Assembly (NCBI GenBank): GCA_035531755.1
Contig: DATKSK010000030.1
Span: forward strand, 1 to 64,000
Reading direction: 5' to 3'
DNA from: Acidimicrobiales bacterium
GTDB lineage: Bacteria; Actinomycetota; Acidimicrobiia; Acidimicrobiales; UBA8190
DNA length: 64,000 bases
A program made the position numbers and the translations under genes. The notes under the pieces were generated by a model, which did not search any database, was not told the origin of the DNA, and saw only the letters and a list, made by a program, of their open reading frames with translations. Position 1 is the stretch's first letter. Every line of letters begins with the position of its first letter. Positions 56,452 to 64,000 of the stretch are shown here, piece by piece.

Positions 56452-58063
56452 CCGGCGCCGCCTCCGGGACGGGGGCGGGCGCAGGCCCCACCACGGGTGG
56501 GCGGTCACCGGCGTCGAACGCCTCGACCGGCCCCACCGACGGCACCGGCCCCACCGACGGCACCGCGGCACGGTTGGTCGAGCGGGTCATCGCCGCGGCG
56601 GCCACGCCGACGAGCGCCAGCGCCCCGCCCACGAGGTAGGCGCGGTGGAATGCGGCCAGCAGCGGGCTGTGGGCGTGGCCGGCGGCCTCGGTGATCGTCT
56701 CCATGACCTGGATGCCGGCCACCGTGCCCACCTGGTTCATGAGCTGCTGGGAGGCCGCCGCCGTCCCGAGGTCCTCGGGGGCGAACTCGTTGGCGATCGC
56801 CGCCGACAGCGAGGGCGACGCCACGCCCAGCCCGATCCCCGACAGGACGAGCGCCACCTCCACCAACGCCAGGCCGGTCGAGTGCCCGGCCAGGGCGAAC
56901 ACACCCATGGAGAGCACGACCGCCGACGTCCCCACGATCGCCGAGGTCCGCTCGCCGATACGCACCGCCAGGTAGCCGGCGAAGGGCGCGATGGCCGAGA
57001 ACACGATCGGCCGGGGCAGCACCAGGAAGCCCACGGCCGACTGGTTGTGGGCGTAGCCGAAGACCTGCTCGAACAGCAGCGGGGTGAGGAAGAAGGCGCC
57101 GAGGTAGGCGAAGTTGGAGAGCGTCTGCGCCGCGATGGGGAACACGAAGTTGCGCTTGCGCAGATGGCGCAGCGCCAGGATGGGCTCCACCGCCCGCCGC
57201 TCGGCCGCCCAGAAGGCCACGCCCGAGACGGCCGACGCCGCCAGCAGACCGAGCACGACCGGGCTCGACACCCCGTGGCCCGGCATGAACGTGAACGCCA
57301 GGAGGAAGGCGGCCACGCAGCAGGCGATGGCGAGGGCGCCGGCCCAGTCCAGGTCGAGCTCGCCCCGGACGATGCGGCGGCGGCCGGCGGCCCGCTCCGG
57401 CAGCACGGCGATCGCCAGCGACGCGGCGATCACGAGCAGGGGCATCTGGAGGAAGAACATCCACCGCCAGCCGAAGAGCTGGATCACGGGACCCCCGACC
57501 GCCACGCCGATCACGGGCCCGCCCGCGCCCACGAGCGACCAGAAGCCGAGCGCCTTCACGCGGTCGCGCTTGTCGAACACCGACATCACGAGGGCCATGG
57601 AGGCCGCCCCGATGGACGCGCCCACCATGCCGCCCAGGACGCGCGCCGCGATGAGGATCCCCACGTTCGGCGCCAGCGCCGACAGGGCGGCGGCCACGAT
57701 CTCGGCACAGATCCCGATCATGAACAACCGGCGGTGCCCGAAGACGTCGCCGGCCTTGCCGACGAGCGGCGCCACCACACCGAACGCCAGCATCGGCCCC
57801 GTGACCACCCACGTCATGGTGCCGATGCTCGTGTGCAGTCCCCGGGCCACCTCGGGCAGCGCCACCACGAACACGGTGAACAGGAGGTTGGTGGCGAGCA
57901 GGCCCGACAAGGCCACCCACAGGACCCACCACCGGTAGTGCGGGCTCGAGCGCGCCCGGGCCCCCAGCGACTCGAGCCGCGTCCGCACCACGGACCAGCG
58001 GGCGCGGCATTCGGGACGGCCTTCGGGACGGCCTTCGGAAGAGGGTGGAACGGCGGGGCTCAC
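56441..58063 (-). CDS. MFS transporter of the DHA2/EmrB-QacA type
   Basis: 540-residue drug:proton antiporter-like protein with about 14 membrane segments. Visible family traits are VALPEVARGL in the first segments, GKAGDVFGHRRLFM after segment 2, and motif-C-like SLVGAGGPVIGVAVGGP in segment 5. The N-terminus has an RPEGRPE duplication and the C-terminus a VPSVGP duplication. GTG 58063 is 9 bases after TAGCCT. The substrate is unknown; export of toxic compounds is the usual role. Confidence 0.88.
   Translation of the reverse strand: MSPAVPPSSEGRPEGRPECRARWSVVRTRLESLGARARSSPHYRWWVLWVALSGLLATNLLFTVFVVALPEVARGLHTSIGTMTWVVTGPMLAFGVVAPLVGKAGDVFGHRRLFMIGICAEIVAAALSALAPNVGILIAARVLGGMVGASIGAASMALVMSVFDKRDRVKALGFWSLVGAGGPVIGVAVGGPVIQLFGWRWMFFLQMPLLVIAASLAIAVLPERAAGRRRIVRGELDLDWAGALAIACCVAAFLLAFTFMPGHGVSSPVVLGLLAASAVSGVAFWAAERRAVEPILALRHLRKRNFVFPIAAQTLSNFAYLGAFFLTPLLFEQVFGYAHNQSAVGFLVLPRPIVFSAIAPFAGYLAVRIGERTSAIVGTSAVVLSMGVFALAGHSTGLALVEVALVLSGIGLGVASPSLSAAIANEFAPEDLGTAAASQQLMNQVGTVAGIQVMETITEAAGHAHSPLLAAFHRAYLVGGALALVGVAAAAMTRSTNRAAVPSVGPVPSVGPVEAFDAGDRPPVVGPAPAPVPEAAPARP
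56529..56564 (-). repeat. 18-bp tandem duplication in the MFS tail
   Basis: Two exact 18-base units encode VPSVGP twice in the cytoplasmic tail of the MFS protein. Confidence 0.85.
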
Positions 58064-58072
58064 GGCGAGCCC

Positions 58073-58078
58073 AGGCTA
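58073..58078 (-). promoter_or_regulatory. -10 box for leaderless MFS gene
   Basis: TAGCCT (minus strand) ends 9 bases before GTG 58063. Confidence 0.45.
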
Positions 58079-58118
58079 CCGCCGGGGTCGGGAGCGGTCG
58101 CCGGGGGCCGGCGGGCTG

Positions 58119-58997
58119 TCAGTCGAACAGGGTGGGGAGCTCCTCGGCGAGCTCGCCCACCGTCCAGCGGTCGTCCTTCTCGAGGGTCTCGGTCATGGTC
58201 CACGGCTGGAACACCCGGACCTTGCCGCCCTGCACGAACAGCACCCGCCCGGTGAGCGGGCACCCCGCGGTGGCCAGGTAGGCCACGAGCGGCGAGATGT
58301 TGGCCGGGTTCCAGGTGTCGAAGGTCCCTGGGTCGTTGGGCGCCTTCACGATGTCGCCCAGCCCGGGCGTCTGCTCGGTCAGGCGCGTGCGCGCCGCCGG
58401 CGCGATGGCGTTCACGCGCACGCCGTAGCGCGAGAGCTCCTGGGCGGCGATGACCGTGAACGCCGCGATGCCCGCCTTGGCCGCCCCGTAGTTGGTCTGC
58501 CCGGGGTTGCCGAGCAGGCCCGACGTGGACGACGTGTTCACGATCGAGGCGCTCACCTCCCGGCCGCTCTTGACCTGCTCGCGCCAGTACGACGCCGCCC
58601 AGCGCGTCGGCAGGAAGTGGCCCTTCAGGTGCACGTGGATGACGGCGTCCCAGTCCTCCTCGGACATGTTCACGAGCATCCTGTCGCGCAGGATCCCGGC
58701 GTTGTTCACGAGGACGTGCAGGTCGCCGAAGGCCTCGACGGCCGCGTCGACCAGCCGGTGGGCCCCGTCCCACGACGCCACGTCGTCCCCGTTGGCGACG
58801 GCCTCGCCACCGGAGGCCCGGATCTCGTCGACCACCTGCTCGGCCGCCGTGCGGTCGTCCCCCGACCCGTCGACGGCTCCTCCGAGGTCGTTCACGACCA
58901 CCTTGGCGCCCTCGGCGGCGAACAGCAGGGCGTGCTCGCGGCCGATGCCGCGGCCCGCACCCGTGATGATCGCCACCCTCCCCTCGAGCGCACCCAT
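58119..58997 (-). CDS. Short-chain dehydrogenase/reductase, 3-hydroxyacyl-CoA type
   Basis: 292-residue SDR. TGAGRGIG is the NAD(P) loop at residues 13-20, NNAG follows, and the catalytic Ser, Tyr and Lys are in NTSSTSG and TNYGAAKAG. The spacing after the loop (VVVNDLGGAVDGSG) is characteristic of the N-terminal domain of 17-beta-HSD4 / multifunctional enzyme 2, so a (3R)-hydroxyacyl-CoA or steroid substrate is likely. ATG 58997 has GGAAGGGG 6 bases upstream. An imperfect palindrome (TGCCAACGTTGACA, 59039-59052) lies 42 bases upstream. Confidence 0.9.
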   Translation of the reverse strand: MGALEGRVAIITGAGRGIGREHALLFAAEGAKVVVNDLGGAVDGSGDDRTAAEQVVDEIRASGGEAVANGDDVASWDGAHRLVDAAVEAFGDLHVLVNNAGILRDRMLVNMSEEDWDAVIHVHLKGHFLPTRWAASYWREQVKSGREVSASIVNTSSTSGLLGNPGQTNYGAAKAGIAAFTVIAAQELSRYGVRVNAIAPAARTRLTEQTPGLGDIVKAPNDPGTFDTWNPANISPLVAYLATAGCPLTGRVLFVQGGKVRVFQPWTMTETLEKDDRWTVGELAEELPTLFD

Positions 58998-59110
58998 GCG
59001 TTCCCCTTCCTCACCCGGGGGCCTCCCGCCCGCGGGCGTGCCAACGTTGACAGGACGACGATGGGGGGTCAAGCAAGCCGATGGGGCCGTCTGCCGGTCG
59101 GGCCCGCCGA

Positions 59111-60178
59111 TCAGCCGGCCAGGGCCACTCGCGCCGAGTCGCGCCACGGCGCCACGACACGGCGGACATCGGGCCGATCGCCCGCCACCAGGATGTACTC
59201 CCGGTTGCGGAGCCGCCCCACCGTGCCGACCCGCTCGCCCGCGGGGTTGTGGATGCCGATCCGGGCGCCGACGTAGCGGGTGGAGTCGAACGCCAGCACC
59301 TCGACGTGCCCGCGCACCCGGCACATCTCGACCAGTTCGTCGAGCCCCATCCACGACTCGTCGTTGTACGACAGCACCAGGAGCCGGGCGCGGACGTCGC
59401 GGACGACCTGGGCGAGGGCGCCGGGCATGGTGCGGCGGGAGTTGAACGCGCTGCGACCGCCGTCGCGCACCTCGGTGCGCTTGCACGCCACGCCGTAGTG
59501 GGCGGGCGCGTCCCAGGCCACGAGCGTCTCCCAGATGTGGTAGTTCGCCTCGTAACGGTGCTGGTTGTAGGGCGGATCGAGGTACGCGAGGTCGAACGCG
59601 CCGAGGGTCGGGGCGAGGAGGCAGGCGTCGCCCCGGACCGCACCACCCGGCCCCGGCAACAACTCGGGCACCCGTAGCTCGAGCGGGCGGAAGGAGCGGT
59701 CGGACCACTGCTTCACGTAGGCCATCTGCACGCCGGTGGTGGAGTCGACGCGGTCAGCCGCCTCGAGCAGGCTCGTCAGCAGCACCGGCTCGAGAGGGCT
59801 GCCCGCGTGGTCCCGGGCGATGGCGCCGCGGACGGCGTCGATCCTGGCGCCGTTGGCGGGCTGGAAGAACCGGGAGCGCTCGCAGAACGTCTCGGTCACG
59901 TACCCCGGCCGGCCGGGCACGGCGTTGAGGGCTGCCACCGCCCGCTCGAGCTCGACGGCGTCGACGGCGTCGCCGTCGGTGGCCACGTAACACGCCGCCA
60001 GGACGGCGGCGCACCGGGTGGCGTCGACGGCCGTCACCACCGCACCCTCGGCTTTGAACGCCTGGGCCACGCGGGTGGTGCCGGTGAAGAGGTCGAGGGC
60101 GGTGCGGGCCCCGGCGCGGCGGGCCATCGCCCCGAGGACGGGCACGAGCCGCCGCTTGGAACCGAGGTACTTGATCAC
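59111..60178 (-). CDS. D12-class N6-adenine DNA methyltransferase
   Basis: 355-residue DNA adenine methyltransferase. YLGSKRRLVP at residues 4-13 is the usual start of the D12 (Dam-like) class, DLFTGTTRVAQAF is the SAM-binding motif, and DPPYNQHRYE at 201-210 is catalytic motif IV. GTG 60178 overlaps the phosphoribosyltransferase stop (GTGA). No restriction nuclease gene is adjacent, so this is an orphan or regulatory methyltransferase, or part of an unrecognised unit. The target sequence is not known. Confidence 0.87.
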   Translation of the reverse strand: MIKYLGSKRRLVPVLGAMARRAGARTALDLFTGTTRVAQAFKAEGAVVTAVDATRCAAVLAACYVATDGDAVDAVELERAVAALNAVPGRPGYVTETFCERSRFFQPANGARIDAVRGAIARDHAGSPLEPVLLTSLLEAADRVDSTTGVQMAYVKQWSDRSFRPLELRVPELLPGPGGAVRGDACLLAPTLGAFDLAYLDPPYNQHRYEANYHIWETLVAWDAPAHYGVACKRTEVRDGGRSAFNSRRTMPGALAQVVRDVRARLLVLSYNDESWMGLDELVEMCRVRGHVEVLAFDSTRYVGARIGIHNPAGERVGTVGRLRNREYILVAGDRPDVRRVVAPWRDSARVALAG

Positions 60179-60864
60179 GGCGCGCCGGACCCGCCGGGGG
60201 TCCCGGGAGTCCCGGGAGCCCCCTGCGGGCCGTCGGCCACGAGGCGGGCGACCTCGTCGTCGCCGACCTGGTGGAAGTCCTCGTACCACTCGCTGATGCC
60301 GAAGAACTGCTCGGTCACCTCGGCGCACACGACCTCGTCGGCGACCGCTTCCAGGGCGGCGACGGCCGCGGGCGGCCCCACCGGGACGGCCAGCACGACC
60401 CGGGCCGCGCCCCGACGGCGCATGACCTCGACGGCGGCGCGGGCGGTGAACCCGGTGGCAAGCCCGTCGTCCACCAGGACCACCGTCCGCCCGGCCACCG
60501 CCACGGGCGGACGGTCGCCGCGGTAGACGTGCAGGCGACGCTCGAGCTCGTCGAGCTCGCGCGCCGCCACGGCGTCGATCACGGCGTCGGTCACGTGGAG
60601 CTGCTCGACGAGCACGGCGTTGACCAGCCGCACCCCGCTCTCGGCGATGGCCCCCAGGCCCAGCTCGGGCTGGTCGGGGTGCCCCAGCTTGCGGACCACC
60701 ACCACGTCGAGGGGCGCACCGAGCGCCCGGGCGATCTCGCACGCCACGGGGACGCCACCTCGCGCCATGCCCACCACGACCGGCGGCGCCTCGCCCTCCC
60801 CCGTCACCCCCGCCAGGAGGGCGGCGAGCCGGCGCCCGGCGTCGCGCCGGTCGACGAAGGTCAC
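60175..60864 (-). CDS. Phosphoribosyltransferase-family protein
   Basis: 229-residue type I PRTase fold. The PRPP loop is VVLVDDGLATGFTA, and an earlier GMARGGVPVACEIA is the pyrophosphate loop region. Proteins of this type in actinobacteria are often annotated as predicted phosphoribosyltransferases without known base. The C-terminus has a GAPGTPGTPGG repeat. It overlaps the genes on both sides (GTGA each), so the three are translationally coupled. Confidence 0.82.
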   Translation of the reverse strand: MTFVDRRDAGRRLAALLAGVTGEGEAPPVVVGMARGGVPVACEIARALGAPLDVVVVRKLGHPDQPELGLGAIAESGVRLVNAVLVEQLHVTDAVIDAVAARELDELERRLHVYRGDRPPVAVAGRTVVLVDDGLATGFTARAAVEVMRRRGAARVVLAVPVGPPAAVAALEAVADEVVCAEVTEQFFGISEWYEDFHQVGDDEVARLVADGPQGAPGTPGTPGGSGAP

Positions 60865-61184
60865 GCGCGCCCGGCGCGCCCGGCGCGCCCGGCGCGGCGC
60901 ATCCACCAGCCGGGGTCGCGCGCATGGGCGTGGAAGTGGTCCGGGATCTGCCGCATCACGTCGTCGAGCGTCCACGTCCCGGCGCCGAGGACCTCGTCCG
61001 CCACCCGGCCGAGCTCGGAGACCATGTGGGCACGATCCTCGGGCGGCGGGTCGGTGCCGTGGGTCCGCCACACCACCATCGGCACGGCGCACACCTCGCA
61101 GTCCGCCACCCAGCAGACGTCGTCCTCGTGGTACCAGGTGGTGAGGCGCGCCGCCTCGCACAGCTCACACCCCATGGGCGTCAT
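60861..61184 (-). CDS. Small Cys/His-rich protein, HIT-like
   Basis: 107-residue protein with CELC near the start, CWVADCEVC in the middle and PDHFHAHAR near the end, suggesting one zinc site and a HIT-like fold. I recognise the pattern as a conserved actinobacterial protein of unknown function. ATG 61184 (MTPMGCELC) or ATG 61175 are possible. The tail is a Gly-Arg-Ala triplet repeat coded by a 9-base unit. It is first of three overlapping genes with the phosphoribosyltransferase and the adenine methyltransferase. Confidence 0.75.
   Translation of the reverse strand: MTPMGCELCEAARLTTWYHEDDVCWVADCEVCAVPMVVWRTHGTDPPPEDRAHMVSELGRVADEVLGAGTWTLDDVMRQIPDHFHAHARDPGWWMRRAGRAGRAGRA
60865..60899 (-). 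repeat. 9-bp tandem repeat coding Gly-Arg-Ala
   Basis: Three to four copies of GCGCGCCCG encode a GRAGRAGRA tail at the end of the small Cys-rich protein. Confidence 0.8.
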
Positions 61185-61230
61185 CCCGCATGGTCGGGGG
61201 CCGTCGTCGCACCCGGGCCACGACGCCCGC

Positions 61231-63168
61231 CTACTTGCTGTAGAGCGTGACCGTGGTCCCCTCGGGGACCTGCGTGCCCGGGCCGGGGTTGGCGTCGAAG
61301 ACCTTGCCACCCAGCGGGCCCTGGTCGGTCCCCGGCACCAGCTTGGCGTTCTGCAGGATCGTGATGGCCTGTGCCACGGTCTGGCCGATGATGCTCGGGA
61401 CGGTCACGAGGGGTGGCCCCTGGGAGATGTGCACCGTCACGGTCGCACCCTGCGGCGCCTGGCCGGTCGGGCTCCAGTCGATCACCTGCCCGCTGGGCAC
61501 CCCGGACTCCGTGTACTCGTTCACGCACGAGGTGACGAGCCCGACCGCCTGCAGCGTGGTCGTCGCCCCCGAGCACGTCTGCCCGGTCAGCGACGGGATG
61601 TTCTCGATGGGCGGCCCGGCGGAGACGGTCACCGTGATGATCGACCCGTAGATCGCCGTCCCCTTGGGGTTCCAGTCGATGACGGTGCCCTTGGGCACGC
61701 TCGTGGAGTTGGGGTCGGTGCAGGCGGCCTTCAGATGCGCCTGGGCGAGGACGGTGGTGATGTTCGGGCAGTCGCCGGTCACCGTCGACAGCACCGGCAC
61801 GGGCACGGGGGGCGGCCCCTTCGACTCCACCACCGACACCGCGCTCCCCTCCTTCAGCTTCGTCCCCGCTGCCGGGATCTGGCGCAGGATCTGCCCCACG
61901 GGCGCGGTGATCGAGTAGCGCTGGCGGGTCAGCGTGACGTGGAAGTGGTCCTTGCGCAGCGCGGCGTCGGCCTGACCGGTCGTCAGGCCCGTCACGACGG
62001 GGAGCTTGTGGCTCGGGGTCAGCAGCTTGGTCTCCCGCAGGGCGTACATGGTGCCCGCGGCGGCCAGTCCCAGGACCACCACGAGGACGGCCACCACCCA
62101 TGGCCAGCGCCGGCGGCGGCGGCGGCGGACGGTGGAGGCGGCGTCGGTGAGGCCCACGGCAGCGGCGAAGGCCAGGACGTCGGGGTCCTCGCCACCGCGG
62201 CCCATGCGCCGGCCGGACGCCGGCGCATGGGCGGGGGGCGCCGACATCCCGTGCTCGGTGAGGTCGTGGCGCTCGGGCGCGACCACGGGCCGCGCCACCA
62301 CACCGGCGCCGCCGGCGCCGGCGAGCCGGAGCGGCTCAGGGGCGGGCAGCTCGGCGGCGAGGTCCCGCAGGCGCGCCGCCAGCGCGGCGGCGTCGAGCCG
62401 GTGCTCGGCGTCCGCGGCGGCGGCGTCGTCGAGCACCGCCGCCAACGGGCCCAGGGCGTCGTGGCCGGGGAGGTCGGCGTCGACGCGCGCCATGAGGGTC
62501 GAGATGGTGGTGTCGGCGGTGAAGGGCACGACCCCGGTCACCGCCTCGTAGAGGACCAGCGCCAGTGCGTAGACGTCGGCCCGGCCGTCGACCACGTGCC
62601 CGAGGGCCTGCTCGGGCGCGGCGTACCGGGCGGTGCCCACCGTGGCCCCGGCCGGCTCGGTCAGGGCCGCCTCGGCCAGCGCCCGGGCCAGGCCGAAGTC
62701 GGCCACCCGCAGCCGCCCCTCCTCGTCGAAGAGCAGGTTGGCCGGCTTGACGTCACGGTGGACGAAGCCGCGGCCGTGCGCGTAGGCGAGCCCCTCGGCG
62801 GCCTGGATGCCGACGGCGACGGCCTGCGGCACGCTCAGGCGCGTCCCCTCGTCGAACATGTCGCGCAGCGAGCCCCCGCCCAGGAACTCGAGCACGAGGA
62901 AGGGCCCCTGGTCGTCCTCGCCCCAGTCGTGCACGGCCAGCACGTGCGCGTTCGCCAGCGCGGCGGCCGACTGCGCCTCCGAGCGGAAGCGGCGGAGGAA
63001 GGCGCTGTCGGCGGCCAGTGCGGGGTGCAGGACCTTGACGGCCACACGACGCTGCAGCGTCGTGTCGAACGCCGCGAACACATTCGCAGACGCCCCGCTC
63101 CCGAGCGCGGACTCGATCCGGTAGCGGCCGGCAAGGACCCGACCGATTGATTCGGTGATGGTCGACAT
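61231..63168 (-). CDS. pknB: Serine/threonine protein kinase with PASTA domains
   Basis: 645-residue PknB-like receptor kinase. The cytoplasmic kinase domain has the Gly loop GSGASANVF, Lys45 in VAVKVLHP, HRDVKPANLL with Asp139, DFGLA at 157-161 and the APEQ motif. A juxtamembrane linker, one membrane segment (residues about 365-388) and four extracellular PASTA repeats follow. PASTA domains bind peptidoglycan fragments or lipid II, so a role in growth and division control is likely. A TAGCCT box lies 12 bases before the ATG. The gene is next to ligA. Confidence 0.94.
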   Translation of the reverse strand: MSTITESIGRVLAGRYRIESALGSGASANVFAAFDTTLQRRVAVKVLHPALAADSAFLRRFRSEAQSAAALANAHVLAVHDWGEDDQGPFLVLEFLGGGSLRDMFDEGTRLSVPQAVAVGIQAAEGLAYAHGRGFVHRDVKPANLLFDEEGRLRVADFGLARALAEAALTEPAGATVGTARYAAPEQALGHVVDGRADVYALALVLYEAVTGVVPFTADTTISTLMARVDADLPGHDALGPLAAVLDDAAAADAEHRLDAAALAARLRDLAAELPAPEPLRLAGAGGAGVVARPVVAPERHDLTEHGMSAPPAHAPASGRRMGRGGEDPDVLAFAAAVGLTDAASTVRRRRRRRWPWVVAVLVVVLGLAAAGTMYALRETKLLTPSHKLPVVTGLTTGQADAALRKDHFHVTLTRQRYSITAPVGQILRQIPAAGTKLKEGSAVSVVESKGPPPVPVPVLSTVTGDCPNITTVLAQAHLKAACTDPNSTSVPKGTVIDWNPKGTAIYGSIITVTVSAGPPIENIPSLTGQTCSGATTTLQAVGLVTSCVNEYTESGVPSGQVIDWSPTGQAPQGATVTVHISQGPPLVTVPSIIGQTVAQAITILQNAKLVPGTDQGPLGGKVFDANPGPGTQVPEGTTVTLYSK

Positions 63169-63245
63169 GGGTCCATCCCCAGGCTACCGACGGCGCCGCG
63201 CGGATCGGTGGACCAGCCACGGCCCGTGGCCGTCCACCGCGGGGA

Positions 63246-64000
63246 TCAGGCCCCGGGCAGCTCGCCGGTGGCGAGGAGCTCGCCGAAGCGCGCACCGTCG
63301 ACGATCGGAATTCCCAGGTCCTCGGCCTTCTTCAGCTTGGCCGCACCCGGCTCGGCGCCGAGCACCACGGCCCACGTCCTGGCCGACACGCTCCCCGGCG
63401 ACTTGCCGCCCCGGGCCAGGATGGCCTCTTCGGCCTCCTCCCGGGTGTAGTCCTCCAGGGCGCCGGTCACCACGACCGAGCGACCCTGCAGCGTCTGGGG
63501 CAGGTCGGACCCGGCGGCCAGCGCAGCCTCGGGCACGCCGGCGGACCCGGCGGCCAGCGCAGCGTCGGGCACGCCGGCGGACCCGGCGACGGGGCGGGCG
63601 CCCGGCTCGACGAAGCCGACCCCCGCGGCGCGCAGCTTGTCGATGACCGACCGGTTCGCCGGCGACGCCAGGAACTCCACCACGCTGTCGGCGATGACGG
63701 GGCCGATCCCCTCCACGGCCGCCAGCTCCGTGACCTCGACCCCGACCAGGGCATCGAGCGACCCGTAGGCGCGCGCCACCGCCCGGCTCCCGGTCGGCCC
63801 GAGGTGGCGGATGCCGAGCCCCACGAGCAGGCGGCTGAGCGGTCGGCCCTTCGAGGCCTCGATGGCGGCGAGCAGGTTGTCGACCGACAGGTCGCCGAAC
63901 CGCTCGAGTGCCACGAGCGGCGCCGATCGCAGCGCGTAGACGTCGCCGGGGTCCGACAGCAGGCCCGCCTCGACCAGCTGGACCACGCGCTTGTCACCCA
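63246..64000 (-). CDS. ligA: NAD-dependent DNA ligase, C-terminal part (cut by window edge)
   Basis: The C-terminal 250 residues of LigA. The 5' end lies beyond base 64000, so the gene is partial. Helix-hairpin-helix repeats (GIRHLGPTGSRAVA, LAAVEGIGPVIADSVVEF) and the BRCT domain (LQGRSVVVTGALEDYTREEAEEAI) are clear. Between them an Ala/Gly-rich linker contains a 12-residue duplication. LigA seals nicks in replication and repair. Confidence 0.93.
   Translation of the reverse strand, partial: GDKRVVQLVEAGLLSDPGDVYALRSAPLVALERFGDLSVDNLLAAIEASKGRPLSRLLVGLGIRHLGPTGSRAVARAYGSLDALVGVEVTELAAVEGIGPVIADSVVEFLASPANRSVIDKLRAAGVGFVEPGARPVAGSAGVPDAALAAGSAGVPEAALAAGSDLPQTLQGRSVVVTGALEDYTREEAEEAILARGGKSPGSVSARTWAVVLGAEPGAAKLKKAEDLGIPIVDGARFGELLATGELPGA
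63507..63588 (-). repeat. 36-bp tandem repeat in the ligA linker
   Basis: Two near-identical 36-base units and a partial third encode AGSAGVPDAALA repeats between the helix-hairpin-helix and BRCT domains of LigA. Confidence 0.88.

Noticed and set aside
59039-59052. Imperfect palindrome TGCCAACGTTGACA before the SDR gene as an operator
   Set aside because: One internal mismatch and no match to a regulator consensus I know; too weak for a separate call.
59111-60178. Restriction-modification system
   Set aside because: Only the methyltransferase is present; no nuclease or specificity gene was found on either side.

Overview
The window is a 64-kb piece of a high-GC actinobacterial chromosome, densely coded on both strands. 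Three things point to class Acidimicrobiia. The first gene ends in tandem GYW..ASDGGVFAFG..GSMGG repeats, which I know as common in secreted Acidimicrobiia proteins. Livers of evidence two and three are the gene order ligA - gatCAB - ilvD/ilvBNC - serA - leuBCDA, usual in actinobacteria, and a KstR-type operator. No rRNA, tRNA, CRISPR, insertion sequence or prophage was seen.

Bases 1-3.6 kb hold a secreted beta-propeller protein and a thiolase under a KstR-like palindrome. Bases 3.6-21.6 kb form an accessory carbohydrate/transport block. A tightly overlapping operon encodes a GH4 glycosidase, a beta-hydroxyacid dehydrogenase, a class I aldolase, an FGGY kinase and a LarA-type nickel hydroxyacid racemase. 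Next comes a branched-chain-amino-acid-type ABC system in which the LivF ATPase is fused to an MFS permease and LivH is fused to LivM, with LivG and a membrane-anchored binding protein. A TauD-like dioxygenase, an esterase, a propeller-type glycosidase lipoprotein, NagB and a second GH4 enzyme complete the block. Its substrate is unknown.

Bases 21.8-26.2 kb hold an NHL-repeat secreted protein, an acyl-CoA dehydrogenase, an epoxide hydrolase and an unknown protein, all on the minus strand. Bases 26.2-50 kb are an amino-acid superlocus: cimA, ilvE, leuB, greA, leuC, leuD, leuA, an ECF sigma/anti-sigma pair, serA, an aspartate-type aminotransferase, serC, tldE, tldD, ilvC, ilvN, ilvB and ilvD. 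CimA next to leuB-leuCD suggests isoleucine made from pyruvate by the citramalate route. Three readable transcription attenuators, each with a short leader peptide carrying Leu/Ile/Val codons, precede leuA, leuB-ilvE-cimA and ilvBNC. All three leader peptides appear to start at the 5' end of their mRNA.

Bases 50-64 kb hold a PH-like membrane protein, a DUF222/HNH protein, gatB-gatA-gatC, an esterase, an SCP2 protein, an MFS exporter, an SDR, a three-gene unit (Cys-rich protein, phosphoribosyltransferase, D12-class adenine methyltransferase), a PASTA Ser/Thr kinase and the C-terminal part of DNA ligase LigA, cut by the window edge. Many genes start with GTG 6-9 bases after a TANNNT box, so leaderless transcription seems widespread. 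GTGA and ATGA overlaps between neighbouring genes are the rule.
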